DNA from: Planctomycetota bacterium
GTDB taxonomy: Bacteria; Planctomycetota; Phycisphaerae; Phycisphaerales; UBA1924
DNA length: 64,000 nt
Assembly (NCBI GenBank): GCA_018242625.1
Contig: JAFEBO010000008.1
Span: 310,001-374,000, forward strand
Direction: 5' to 3'
This document shows positions 56,561 through 64,000 of the stretch, in pieces. Below the pieces are notes generated by a model. The model did no database searches and was not told where the DNA came from. It saw only the letters and a program-made list of their open reading frames with translations. A program made the position numbers and the translations under genes. The number at the start of each line of letters is the position of its first letter. Within the stretch, counting starts at the first letter, position 1.

Positions 56561-57913
56561 TTACTTGCCAGCCCGGGCTCCGGACTGGGACTGGATCCAT
56601 CGGATGGCGGCGTTCAGCACGGGGTCGCCCTCAGCGAGCAGCAGTTCACGCGACAAGGCGATCGGCTCATCGGGCACCACGCCTGTCGCCTCGAGAGTCG
56701 TTCCCTTCGCGCTGACATAATTCGCGAAGGCATACTGCAGTCTGTCGCCGTTGGGGAGTTTCTCGACGGTCGAGGGGAGGGCGGCCCCCGGGGTGTGCGT
56801 GCCGAAAACCCGGGCGCGCCCGATGTCCTGCATGCCGCCGGCGAAGATCTCCGAGGTTGAGGCGGACATCTCATCGACGAGAATCGCCAAGGGCCCCATG
56901 AACGGTTTGGAGCGGGGATTCAGCACGAAGTTGAAGCTGGAGTCCCTGGTTGTCATGGTGCCCAGGCGCTGATTGGGCTTGTCCACGAACCAGCCCCCGA
57001 ACCCCATCGCGAGCGCGCCGATTCCACCGATGTTCCCGCGCAGATCCAGGATGAAGCCGCGGCAATCGTCGCACGATTCAAGCGCCTTCTGCAGGGCGGG
57101 CATGAGCTTGGGGGGATCGAACCAGATCGAGAAATAGAAGTATCCGATCATCTCCGGCAACTTCTTATCCTCGATTTCGAGGTAGAGGGTCGGGAGGTTG
57201 CCGAACGTCACGGGAGTGCCCGCCGGCCCGATTCGATCGAGCGTGACGGCCACCTGTTTGTCGTTGCCGTCGAGGAAAACGGCCTCCATTGGCTTGCTTT
57301 CCCCGCCACCGACGATCGATCGGAGCGCCGCTGATTCCAGCATGCCCTTGTCCTGTTTCCCGGCAAAGCTCGCGTCCATCTTGGCGAGCACCTTGGTAAC
57401 GTCGCGTGAGTCCACCTTCAGGAGCGTCCAGCCCGGAATGACGCCGGCCTTCGCCGCCGGTGAACCGGGACGGACTCTTGTGACGACGGCCTTTCCGTCG
57501 ATCGCCCGCACCTGGAATCCCGGATCGCCGGACCAGTCGCCCGAGCCGCTTTCGGGGCGCGCCGAATCGTCGGGAGACAGATCTGAATAGACGTCTCCCG
57601 GGATGATTCCAAAGTGCGACTGATGAAGGCTGTCGATCAGTTCCTTGGAAGCGGATCGAGCCTCGCCCATCGTGGTCGCGGTCTCAACCTTCGGTCTCAA
57701 CCTGGCGTGCTCGGCGTCCCAGGCCGGGCCAACCTTTGCCGGATCGAAGTGACGTTCCTTGATCTTGGAATAGACAATATCGAACGACTCGACATTGGCC
57801 TGCTTCTGCTCGGCGGTCAGGGCGGGGGGCTTGGGCTGCGAAGCGCAGCCTCCCAGGAGTAGAAGAAAGACGCCGAACTGAAGAAACCGGGCGACTGTTG
57901 TCTTGGCCTGCAA
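56561..57913 (-). CDS. S41-family peptidase-like lipoprotein with PDZ domain
   Basis: A 450-residue lipoprotein with lipobox LLLGGC. An N-terminal helical cap (about 30-120) and a PDZ domain (VTRVRPGSPAAKAGVIPGWTLLKVDS) lead to an S41 core (RGFILDLRGNIGGIG; EMSASTSEIFAGGMQDIGRARVFG). The expected Ser is in SASTSE. The catalytic Lys of C-terminal processing peptidases, found in GxxTxGK, is Ala here (GTHTPGAALPS), so either another residue serves as base or the enzyme works differently. GGAG eight bases before the TTG start. Downstream of the flagellar operon, upstream of the LolA-like gene. Confidence 0.85.
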   Translation of the reverse strand: MQAKTTVARFLQFGVFLLLLGGCASQPKPPALTAEQKQANVESFDIVYSKIKERHFDPAKVGPAWDAEHARLRPKVETATTMGEARSASKELIDSLHQSHFGIIPGDVYSDLSPDDSARPESGSGDWSGDPGFQVRAIDGKAVVTRVRPGSPAAKAGVIPGWTLLKVDSRDVTKVLAKMDASFAGKQDKGMLESAALRSIVGGGESKPMEAVFLDGNDKQVAVTLDRIGPAGTPVTFGNLPTLYLEIEDKKLPEMIGYFYFSIWFDPPKLMPALQKALESCDDCRGFILDLRGNIGGIGALAMGFGGWFVDKPNQRLGTMTTRDSSFNFVLNPRSKPFMGPLAILVDEMSASTSEIFAGGMQDIGRARVFGTHTPGAALPSTVEKLPNGDRLQYAFANYVSAKGTTLEATGVVPDEPIALSRELLLAEGDPVLNAAIRWIQSQSGARAGK

Positions 57914-57986
57914 AGTGGGTACTCCGGTGCCGCGTGCGCGGCCTTGTACCAGAGTACGGGGGCAGGGTTTCAGTCAGTCAGCCGAA

Positions 57987-58526
57987 TCAGCCCGCCGGGA
58001 ATCCGCGGCAGCGGGGGATCAGGATTTTCTCGATCCGGCTGGCACCGTCGGGTGATTTTTCGATGATCTCGTTCATGTAGGCCGTGATCTCGCGGTTCAT
58101 CGTTTCAAGGCCGGCTTCCTTCAGCTGGGCGTGCTGAGCCCGCCGGAAGATGTAGGAGATGCCCTCCTTGATCTCGGCGTTTCGCGCCTGGAGGACTTCC
58201 TGGACCTTGGCCTCGTCGCGTTTCTTGACCTTAATAAACACCGCCGCGTCCCAGATCCACGCCTGACCTTGGGACATGTTCTGGAACTTGTCCTCGACAA
58301 GGGGCAGCTCGACCAGGGCGTCGAGTTTGGCCTCTTCTTCGCCGTGGAGCTCGCCGGCCTTGGCTTCGACGGGCTTGCGCATGGTCGACCCGACCACAAA
58401 GAACACGGCGGCGGCCTCGACGATCATGAGGACCGCGACGATCGCAATCGTCTTGATCGGGAGCCCGCCCTTGGCCGGGGCCTTCTCGTCAGTCTTGGCT
58501 GGTTTATCGTCCTTGCTGTCGGCCAT
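57987..58526 (-). CDS. fliL: Flagellar basal-body protein FliL
   Basis: A 179-residue protein with a cytoplasmic Lys/Asp-rich N-terminus (about 25 residues), one membrane helix (TIAIVAVLMIVEAAAVFFVV) and a periplasmic FliL domain. The domain contains VELPLVEDKF, WIWDAAVFIKVKKRDEAKVQEVLQARNAEIKEGI and a final ALKEAGLETMNREI-like helix. FliL supports stator units around the motor. GGAGG four bases before the ATG. Last gene of the flagellar set in this window. Confidence 0.8.
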   Translation of the reverse strand: MADSKDDKPAKTDEKAPAKGGLPIKTIAIVAVLMIVEAAAVFFVVGSTMRKPVEAKAGELHGEEEAKLDALVELPLVEDKFQNMSQGQAWIWDAAVFIKVKKRDEAKVQEVLQARNAEIKEGISYIFRRAQHAQLKEAGLETMNREITAYMNEIIEKSPDGASRIEKILIPRCRGFPAG

Positions 58527-58682
58527 ACACCCTCCGCGCCCGATCCATGGGCTTCGAACAGAGGCTGTTTCGGCCGGTTGGAGACAGGACTCAACCCCGC
58601 CTGCCAAGGCGGGGGCCGACGGCTGTACGGAGTGCCGTTTGTGCCTGATTCCGCACCGGAATCCGGGGTTTTCGGACCTGTA

Positions 58683-59402
58683 TCAGGCCGCCCGGCGAAG
58701 GGGTTTTTCCGGGCGTTCTGTGCCGAGCATCAGGTTGGTCATTTCGCGCACGTCCTGCGAGGGCGCTCCGCCGCGGATGGCGGCCAGGGCGAAAATGAGC
58801 GCTTCGGTCTCCATCGTGTGGACGGCCTGGTGCCGCCGTTCGTGATCGCAGACCCAGCGGGCGACGGAGCTGAAGGTCAGCAGAGAAACGGCTGAGACGA
58901 AAGCGATTCCGGCGATGAGTGTTTCCAATCGCTCCCAGAGACCAAACCCGGTGGTGCAGTAGAGGACGAGCAGCGCGACGGGCAGAACCAAAAGCCCGGC
59001 ACTCATGCTGGAAAGCCTGCCCAGCAGCTCGACCCGGCGGCGGAAGACGCGCTCCTCGGCCTGCTCCAGGCGCCGGGCGATTTCGGGCGGCTCGGCTCCG
59101 CGGGCGAGCATGTCGGCGCCGCGCCGGAAGAGCTGCCAGCGGCAGCGGTCGGCGACGCGGCGCATACCGCGCGAGTCGTTCTTCTCCGAGAGTTCGGCCA
59201 GCTCCGCGAGGCGCGTGATCATTTCGGATCGCGGCATGCGACCGACGAGCAGGGTGTGCGCCAGGCGGTCCATCCGAAGCGCGCGGGCCGCGAAGAGCGC
59301 GGCAAGAGAAACGCTCAGCGATGATCCGAGCAGCACGAGCGGAGAAGAGGCGAGAGTTTCCCAGAGCCCCGTGGAAGACAGGAACGTTTGCGCGAGGTGC
59401 AT
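58683..59402 (-). CDS. MotA-like stator protein, divergent
   Basis: A 239-residue protein with a membrane helix near the N-terminus (LGSSLSVSLAALFAARAL) and a charged cytoplasmic region (about 45-130). Two or three further helices follow (AGLLVLPVALLVLYCTTGFGL; LIAGIAFVSAVSLLTFSSVA), and then a cytoplasmic tail. This order matches MotA/ExbB-type proteins but the typical proton-channel motif is not obvious. Position between flgE and fliL supports a motor role. motB, which usually follows motA, is not present here. Confidence 0.6.
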   Translation of the reverse strand: MHLAQTFLSSTGLWETLASSPLVLLGSSLSVSLAALFAARALRMDRLAHTLLVGRMPRSEMITRLAELAELSEKNDSRGMRRVADRCRWQLFRRGADMLARGAEPPEIARRLEQAEERVFRRRVELLGRLSSMSAGLLVLPVALLVLYCTTGFGLWERLETLIAGIAFVSAVSLLTFSSVARWVCDHERRHQAVHTMETEALIFALAAIRGGAPSQDVREMTNLMLGTERPEKPLRRAA

Positions 59403-59427
59403 AGCTGGGTTTACTCCGGGTTGTGCA

Positions 59428-61188
59428 TCAGCGGCCGAGCGAAAGAAGCTGCTGGAAAAGGTCGTCGGTCGTGCGGATGACGCGGGTCGAGGCCGAGTAA
59501 CCGGTCTGAGCGAGGATCAGCCCGAGGAACTCGGCGCCCAGGTCTACGTTGGAGAGTTCGAGCGCTCCGCCCACGAGTTTGCCCGTGCCGAGTTCGAGGG
59601 GCGTGGCGATCCCGGCGTTTCCGCTGTTGGGACCGACGCGGAACAGGTTGCTCCCGACATCGACGAGGCCTTCGGGGTTGGAAAACTTGGCGAGGACAAC
59701 CTGCCCCAGCGTGCGGGTAAGCCCGTTGGTGAACGCGCCGGTAATCGTGCCGTCGTCGGTGACCGCGAACGACTGGAGCGTCCCGATCGGGGCGCCGTCC
59801 ACCTGCTGGGCCTGGAGGGACGACTTCGCGTTGGTGTCGGCGAACGCGGTCACGCCCCCCTGGCCGCTGCTGAGCGAGACGTTGAAATTGAGCGGCGTGA
59901 TTGCGCCGGTTCCGCTGCGGTTCACCGAGATCGCGAGGGGTGTGGTCGTCGTGAGCACGCCTGCGGTGTTGAAGCTGACGGTCCCGTTGCCCAGGTCGAT
60001 CGAAGCGTTGGGGTAGGAGTTGCCTGCTTCGGCGTAATAGCGCCAGTTCGACCCCGTCCCTCCGGGGGTCGACTCGAGCGTGAAGCCGATGCTGATATTG
60101 ACCGGCGAGCCAAGCGAGTCGTACGCGACAAAGCTGGTGCGGACGCTCTCGCCGTCGGCGGTCGCCGCCTTTGAGGTGTTGAACAGGCTGGACTTGACCT
60201 GTGTACCGGCGGCGTCGTAGAGCTGAAGATTCGACGAGTTGAGCGTGATGTCGTTCATCGTGCCCGTGTTTCCGACGATCGACATCACGCCCGTGCCGCT
60301 GAGCGTGATGCCCGTTGTCGCTCCGTCCGGGTTGGTCTGACCGGGGACGATTCCGTAGGAGTTCTGCAGGAAGTTCATGAGATCCTGCATCGTGGTGGTA
60401 CCGGTGATCGTCAGCGATTCGTCGGGCACGTTGCGTGCGTTGACGCCGGCGACGCCTTTTTGCGCGCCGGAAAGTTTGATGGTCTGCCCGACGGAGAAAA
60501 GCGGTGTTGCGCCGCCGCTTATCGAGGGATCTGCGATGGAAGTGAGGAGGGTCGAAGCGCCCGCGGCGGCGCCGCCGGTGGTGAGGAAGCCGTTGGTGGC
60601 GTCTCCCTGCACAGTGACCGATGCCCCGTGGGTCGGAAGAGCGCCCTTGGCGTTGAGATTCCCCGACAGGCTCGACAACGTGGTCGATTCGGCAATGGTC
60701 ATCGCGCCGATGGGAATGGAGATGGGGCGGATGCCTGACTTGTCGACGTTGAACCGCGAATCGATCCCGTAACCCATAAGGCGTTCGCCCGTGGGTGTGA
60801 CAAGCTGGTTGGCGCTGTTGGGGCGGAAGGAACCGGCGCGGGTGTAGACCTGTTCTCCGTTGGCTCCCTGCACAACGAAGAAGCCCTCGCCCTCGATCGC
60901 CATGTCGCGTGAATCGCCCGTCGCGTTGATCGCGCCGTTGCCGAAATTGCGCTGCGTTCCCGACGCCTGCACACCCAGCCCGATCTGCCCGGGGTTGGTG
61001 CCGCCGTTATTGGCTCCCGGCGCGCTGCCGATGCTGAACGTGCGATCGAACATCGAGCTGAACTGGAGTCTGTTGGATTTGTAGGCGGTGGTGTTGACGT
61101 TGGAGATGTTGTTGCCGATCACGTCGATGAGGCGTGAATTGGCGTTGAGGCCCGAGAGCCCGGTGAACAGCGCGGTGGTCGAGGCCAT
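59428..61188 (-). CDS. flgE: Flagellar hook protein FlgE
   Basis: A 586-residue hook protein exported by the flagellar type III system. The N-terminal rod-like segment has LFTGLSGLNANSRLIDVIGNNISNVNTTAYKSNRL, followed by QIGLGVQASGTQRNFGNGAINATGDSRDMAIEGEGFFVV. Central hook domains (Flg_hook, D1/D2) are long, and the C-terminus LGAEFLGLILAQTGYSASTRVIRTTDDLFQQLLSL completes the coiled pair. AAGGAAA before the ATG. Longer than the E. coli protein (about 400), as in several non-enteric bacteria. Confidence 0.95.
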   Translation of the reverse strand: MASTTALFTGLSGLNANSRLIDVIGNNISNVNTTAYKSNRLQFSSMFDRTFSIGSAPGANNGGTNPGQIGLGVQASGTQRNFGNGAINATGDSRDMAIEGEGFFVVQGANGEQVYTRAGSFRPNSANQLVTPTGERLMGYGIDSRFNVDKSGIRPISIPIGAMTIAESTTLSSLSGNLNAKGALPTHGASVTVQGDATNGFLTTGGAAAGASTLLTSIADPSISGGATPLFSVGQTIKLSGAQKGVAGVNARNVPDESLTITGTTTMQDLMNFLQNSYGIVPGQTNPDGATTGITLSGTGVMSIVGNTGTMNDITLNSSNLQLYDAAGTQVKSSLFNTSKAATADGESVRTSFVAYDSLGSPVNISIGFTLESTPGGTGSNWRYYAEAGNSYPNASIDLGNGTVSFNTAGVLTTTTPLAISVNRSGTGAITPLNFNVSLSSGQGGVTAFADTNAKSSLQAQQVDGAPIGTLQSFAVTDDGTITGAFTNGLTRTLGQVVLAKFSNPEGLVDVGSNLFRVGPNSGNAGIATPLELGTGKLVGGALELSNVDLGAEFLGLILAQTGYSASTRVIRTTDDLFQQLLSLGR

Positions 61189-61310
61189 AGATGCGTTTCC
61201 TTGCCGGCGCCGGGCGCACTCCGCGCCGGACCCGGTTCAAGTCTTCTTTGAATCAGGCGAGGGCTCCGCCCACGCACGCGCCACCAGAGCGGTGGCGCCG
61301 GCCGCCGGGC

Positions 61311-61796
61311 TCAGGCGGCGCTCTGCTGCGATCCTTCCAGGATCTTCGCGATCGACGGGTGCACTCCGGCGCCCGGCATGGAGAGTGTTGCGGGTTTGCC
61401 CTTCCTGGTGTCGCCCGCGTTGATCACCGCGTCGATCCCCGACGCGACCTGCGTGTTTGCAATATCCACCTGCTCGGTGACCTGCCGGACGCCGACATTG
61501 ACTTTGAGCGCCATCCCGTCGAGCATGATCAGAGCGTTCTGAGCTCCGGAGGCCTCGGCACGATCCATCGCCACGCCAAGACGGGCCATCTGCTCTGAGC
61601 TCAGGTTCACGCCGGCTTCGGGGCGCACGCTCACTCCGCGTGCCGAACCGAGAGAGCCGGTCTTTTCCATCGCCAGGAGGTCCGCGAAGCTCTGCCCCTC
61701 GATCTGGCCTTTGGGAAGGCCGGATCCCAGCGCGCGTTCAATCCCCGGCGGAAGGATGGCGCTGGTGAGCGCTTTGAAAATTGTTGGAATCGCCAT
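61311..61796 (-). CDS. Flagellar operon protein, TIGR02530-type
   Basis: A 161-residue protein in the place between flgD and flgE that is usual for the TIGR02530/Flg_new family. The key C-terminal pattern is here: NLSSEQMARLGVAMDRAEASGAQNALIMLDGMALKVNVGVRQVTEQVD, similar to the LSxExMxRLxxAVExAxxKGAKxSLVLLDxxAFIVSVxNRTVIT pattern. Role in hook assembly is inferred from position. The ATG at 61796 is used; a TTG at 61802 overlaps the flgD stop. Confidence 0.8.
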   Translation of the reverse strand: MAIPTIFKALTSAILPPGIERALGSGLPKGQIEGQSFADLLAMEKTGSLGSARGVSVRPEAGVNLSSEQMARLGVAMDRAEASGAQNALIMLDGMALKVNVGVRQVTEQVDIANTQVASGIDAVINAGDTRKGKPATLSMPGAGVHPSIAKILEGSQQSAA

Positions 61797-61798
61797 GA

Positions 61799-62260
61799 TC
61801 AAAGGAGTCCCAGGAGTTTCTTCTCATCGTCCGTGAGCGAGGAGGGATCGATGATCCCGTCCATGTTTTTCATCGAGAGCTGCTGTCCGGTGTTCAGGTT
61901 GAGGAAGATTCCGTCGTCGGTCTTCGACACCGAGACCACCTTGCCGATCACCCGCGAGTTGTCCGTCGAAACGCCGCCGACCACTTTTCCGATCACGGTC
62001 GAGGCCGAGGAGAACTGGTTGTCCGATACCAGCGCACCGAGTTTGTCCGACAGGTCGATGCTCGACTGGATGTTTCGGATGGTCGAGAGCTGCTGGAGCA
62101 GGGCGTTGGTGTCGCTGGGAGAGAGCGGATCCTGATTGCTCAGTTCCGAGATGATGACTTTGGTGAAGTCCTCGCTGGTGAGCGAACTGAAGCCCGAGGC
62201 CTTGGATGAGGCCTTCGTGGAGGTCTGGGAGGTGTTCAGGATGTCCGCGGTGGTGGTCAT
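61799..62260 (-). CDS. flgD: Flagellar hook-capping protein FlgD
   Basis: A 153-residue protein with the FlgD N-terminal signature: LTSEDFTKVIISELSNQDPLSPSDTNALLQQLSTIRNIQSSIDLSDKL. It is followed by a short beta domain (GKVVGGVSTDNSRVIGKVVSVSKTDDGIFLNL). The long C-terminal Ig/tudor region of E. coli FlgD (about 230 residues) is not present. FlgD caps the growing hook for FlgE insertion. GAGG nine bases before the ATG. Next to the TIGR02530-type gene. Confidence 0.9.
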   Translation of the reverse strand: MTTTADILNTSQTSTKASSKASGFSSLTSEDFTKVIISELSNQDPLSPSDTNALLQQLSTIRNIQSSIDLSDKLGALVSDNQFSSASTVIGKVVGGVSTDNSRVIGKVVSVSKTDDGIFLNLNTGQQLSMKNMDGIIDPSSLTDDEKKLLGLL

Positions 62261-62347
62261 AGGGGTACCTCGACGGAACGGATCAGCAAGGAGCGTGCCG
62301 GGAGTCCTTTGAGCGTGCGGAGGGACGCCGGTCGCCGGGGGCGCAAT

Positions 62348-63874
62348 TCATGCCAGCGCATCAAGTTCAAGGCGGGCGTTGCCCAGCAGAGTCCGTCCGT
62401 CCATGCGGATCTCGATCCGAGGGGCAGCCCCGGCGGGCTCCTGCTCGGCCGCAAGGGTCGTCACCAGGCGTTGCGGTGTGTGAGGGTTGGAGCCCTGATT
62501 GCCCTGCCCCGAGGAATTCCATTGCCCGGAACCGCCGGGATTCTGCTGCTGACTCGAAAAAGAACTGTCCTGCAGCTTCGAGGCGGTGGTCGGCTCGTTC
62601 ACGCTCTGATTGACCGTGTTGGGGACGAGGACCTCGATCTTGTCGGCGCGCAGTCCTCGCGATTCGAGCGCGGAGCGAAGGGCATCGGTGTTCCCGGCCA
62701 GCAGGTCGGCCGTGGCCTGGTTGGTGGCTTCAAACCGCGCGGAAACCGTTCCCTGGTCAAATGCGAGGGAAACCTTCAGCTTTCCGAGCGTCTCGGGAGT
62801 CAGCCAGAGCGTGATCTGAGGGCGTTGCTGATTGAGCGCCGGTCCTAGCGCACGCCCCAGCGACTTGGCGACGGCGTCGGCCTCGCTCTGCGTCATAGCC
62901 GGTTCGCTTTGCGATGTTGGGGCCGCGGTCAGCTTGAGCTGGACCGGGCGGTCCTCACGGCCGTACCGCACGGTCTGCGCGCCCTGAGTCCCGACGCTCG
63001 GCCCGGTTGTGGGAGAAGAACCGCTGACAGGCTGAGTGCCTGTATCGCCTCCCGTTGCCGTTGTCACCGGCGTGTAGGGAGCGGGGGCTCCGTGCGTGGC
63101 GACGGCGGTCATGGTCGCCTGCTTGGAAGACCCGGCGCCGGTTGAATCGGCGGGAGAGGTTGTTGAGGTTCCGCCGGGAGATGACCCACTCTGCGGATGA
63201 TCGGCTGTCTCCTTACCGGCATTCGCTACGGCGTTCTGGTTGGCTGTTGCGCCGCTTGTGGGAGAGGCGGAACCATCAGTATCCGTCGCCTTTTCCGGCG
63301 TCTGCGGCTGGGGGATCAAACGGAGCGGGTCGGTCGGGCCGCTCGCGACTCGAGCGGCCGGAGCCGAACCTTCATGCGATCCGCGCGAATTGATTTCCGC
63401 ATCGGCCTCGGCCGTCTGGACAGAGTTGATGGGGAGGGCGGCATTCGCCGGCGTGTCGATCGGGCGAATATCCGCTTCGCCGGGCGATGCGCATGGGTCG
63501 GAGTGTTCTGGCTTGAATCCGCCGGTTGTGGACCGGTTGTCATCGGTCACGACACGGTCTTCATCGCCCGCCTCGGCCTGCTGGGCCGGTGTGGTCGCGT
63601 CCTCGCGGTCGCGTCGGATCTCACGCACGTCGGTCGACCTGCGATCACGGGCACCGATTTTCGCATCCGGGGCGCTTGCCGGGAAGGAGTTTTCGCTGAA
63701 AAGGCCCGCTGGATTGCGTTTATCGGCGGCGGATTCGAGCACGTCGGAGAAGATGGCGCCCCCGTCGTTTGGCGCGGCAGCGGTGTTTGTTGCGCTCATG
63801 AGCGCAACAAGGGCATTCTGACGCGCGGCTTTGGCCTGCGTTTGACCGGCGGTGAGAGCTTGTGCGGAACTCAT
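62348..63874 (-). CDS. fliK: Flagellar hook-length control protein FliK
   Basis: A 508-residue secreted ruler protein. The first 290 residues are low-complexity and disordered (Ala/Ser/Thr/Gly/Pro), normal for FliK. The C-terminal domain has PQITLWLTPETLGKLKVSLAFDQGTVSARFEATNQATADLLAGNTDALRSALESRGLRADKIEVLV, the conserved fold that switches the export apparatus from hook to filament. The final 90 residues carry a Gln/Gly-rich linker. The ATG overlaps the stop of the previous gene by 4 bases. Confidence 0.9.
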   Translation of the reverse strand: MSSAQALTAGQTQAKAARQNALVALMSATNTAAAPNDGGAIFSDVLESAADKRNPAGLFSENSFPASAPDAKIGARDRRSTDVREIRRDREDATTPAQQAEAGDEDRVVTDDNRSTTGGFKPEHSDPCASPGEADIRPIDTPANAALPINSVQTAEADAEINSRGSHEGSAPAARVASGPTDPLRLIPQPQTPEKATDTDGSASPTSGATANQNAVANAGKETADHPQSGSSPGGTSTTSPADSTGAGSSKQATMTAVATHGAPAPYTPVTTATGGDTGTQPVSGSSPTTGPSVGTQGAQTVRYGREDRPVQLKLTAAPTSQSEPAMTQSEADAVAKSLGRALGPALNQQRPQITLWLTPETLGKLKVSLAFDQGTVSARFEATNQATADLLAGNTDALRSALESRGLRADKIEVLVPNTVNQSVNEPTTASKLQDSSFSSQQQNPGGSGQWNSSGQGNQGSNPHTPQRLVTTLAAEQEPAGAAPRIEIRMDGRTLLGNARLELDALA

Positions 63875-64000
63875 TTGGTGGCAACCTCCGGACCGCGGAA
63901 TGCCATTCCGCGCGTCCGGAGTCGTTCCAGCAAGTCCGCTGCCAGCTTGGGGTCGTCCTGGATGAACTCGGCCATGATCTTGCCGCGGGCGCGGCTGTCC
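63871..64000 (-). CDS. Partial gene upstream of fliK, MotE/MgtE-N-like
   Basis: Only the last 42 residues are in the window: SRARGKIMAEFIQDDPKLAADLLERL is the recognisable part. The repeated helices resemble the end of the MgtE-N-like/MotE family that is often encoded before fliK. The TGA stop overlaps the fliK ATG, so the gene is part of the same operon. The identification is tentative because the start and the rest of the protein lie to the right of the window. Confidence 0.5.
   Translation of the reverse strand, partial: DSRARGKIMAEFIQDDPKLAADLLERLRTRGMAFRGPEVATK

Overview
This is a high-GC chromosomal window, densely packed with genes and mostly housekeeping in character, with no insertion sequences, phage genes or CRISPR arrays. 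Several traits point to a planctomycete, most likely of the class Phycisphaerae. They are a prepilin-like secreted protein with an H-x-DG-type end, a PEP-CTERM-like sorting tail of the IPSPGA...RGRKR form, a tricorn-type protease, LpxI and a Pal-like lipoprotein (both outer-membrane traits), a flagellar operon that includes the TIGR02530-type protein, and zinc-ribbon membrane proteins. The assignment is inference from gene content; there is no rRNA gene in the window.

Layout: 129-3482 is a ligase-associated DNA-repair helicase and its PdeM-type phosphoesterase. 3479-11850 carries peroxiredoxin, a PLP aminotransferase, a DUF4190-like membrane protein, glycerate 2-kinase, an NHL-type PEP-CTERM protein, a prepilin-like protein with a zinc-ribbon membrane partner, and an M20 peptidase. 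11977-16633 holds three poorly characterised genes. 16724-19833 is xseA-xseB and a prepilin peptidase. 20071-24645 has a Pal-like lipoprotein, an FkbM methyltransferase and a fasciclin / ECF sigma / RskA-like anti-sigma group. 24717-29366 contains tRNA-Val, a very large tricorn homologue, tRNA-Thr and tRNA-Tyr. 29520-35193 has a desaturase, an esterase-fold protein, an ArfB-like release factor and a histidine kinase / NtrC-type pair. 35278-51128 includes ileS, a helical-repeat protein with a small membrane partner, ispG, an MFS exporter, two paralogous zinc-ribbon membrane proteins, a PilZ protein, obg, a TlyA-like methylase and lpxI. 51333-57913 is signalling and envelope stress: a large hybrid kinase, a second ECF sigma / zinc anti-sigma pair, a LolA-like protein and an S41 lipoprotein. 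57987-64000 is part of a flagellar hook operon (MotE-like fragment, fliK, flgD, TIGR02530-type gene, flgE, motA-like, fliL) read right to left.

Themes: regulation is prominent (two ECF sigma/anti-sigma pairs, one sigma54-type activator, one hybrid kinase, one PilZ protein). At least six genes have a -10-like hexamer (often GTACAnT) placed 5-8 bases before the start codon and no Shine-Dalgarno, which suggests leaderless mRNAs. Many long open frames on the opposite strand are GC-driven shadows and are not annotated.
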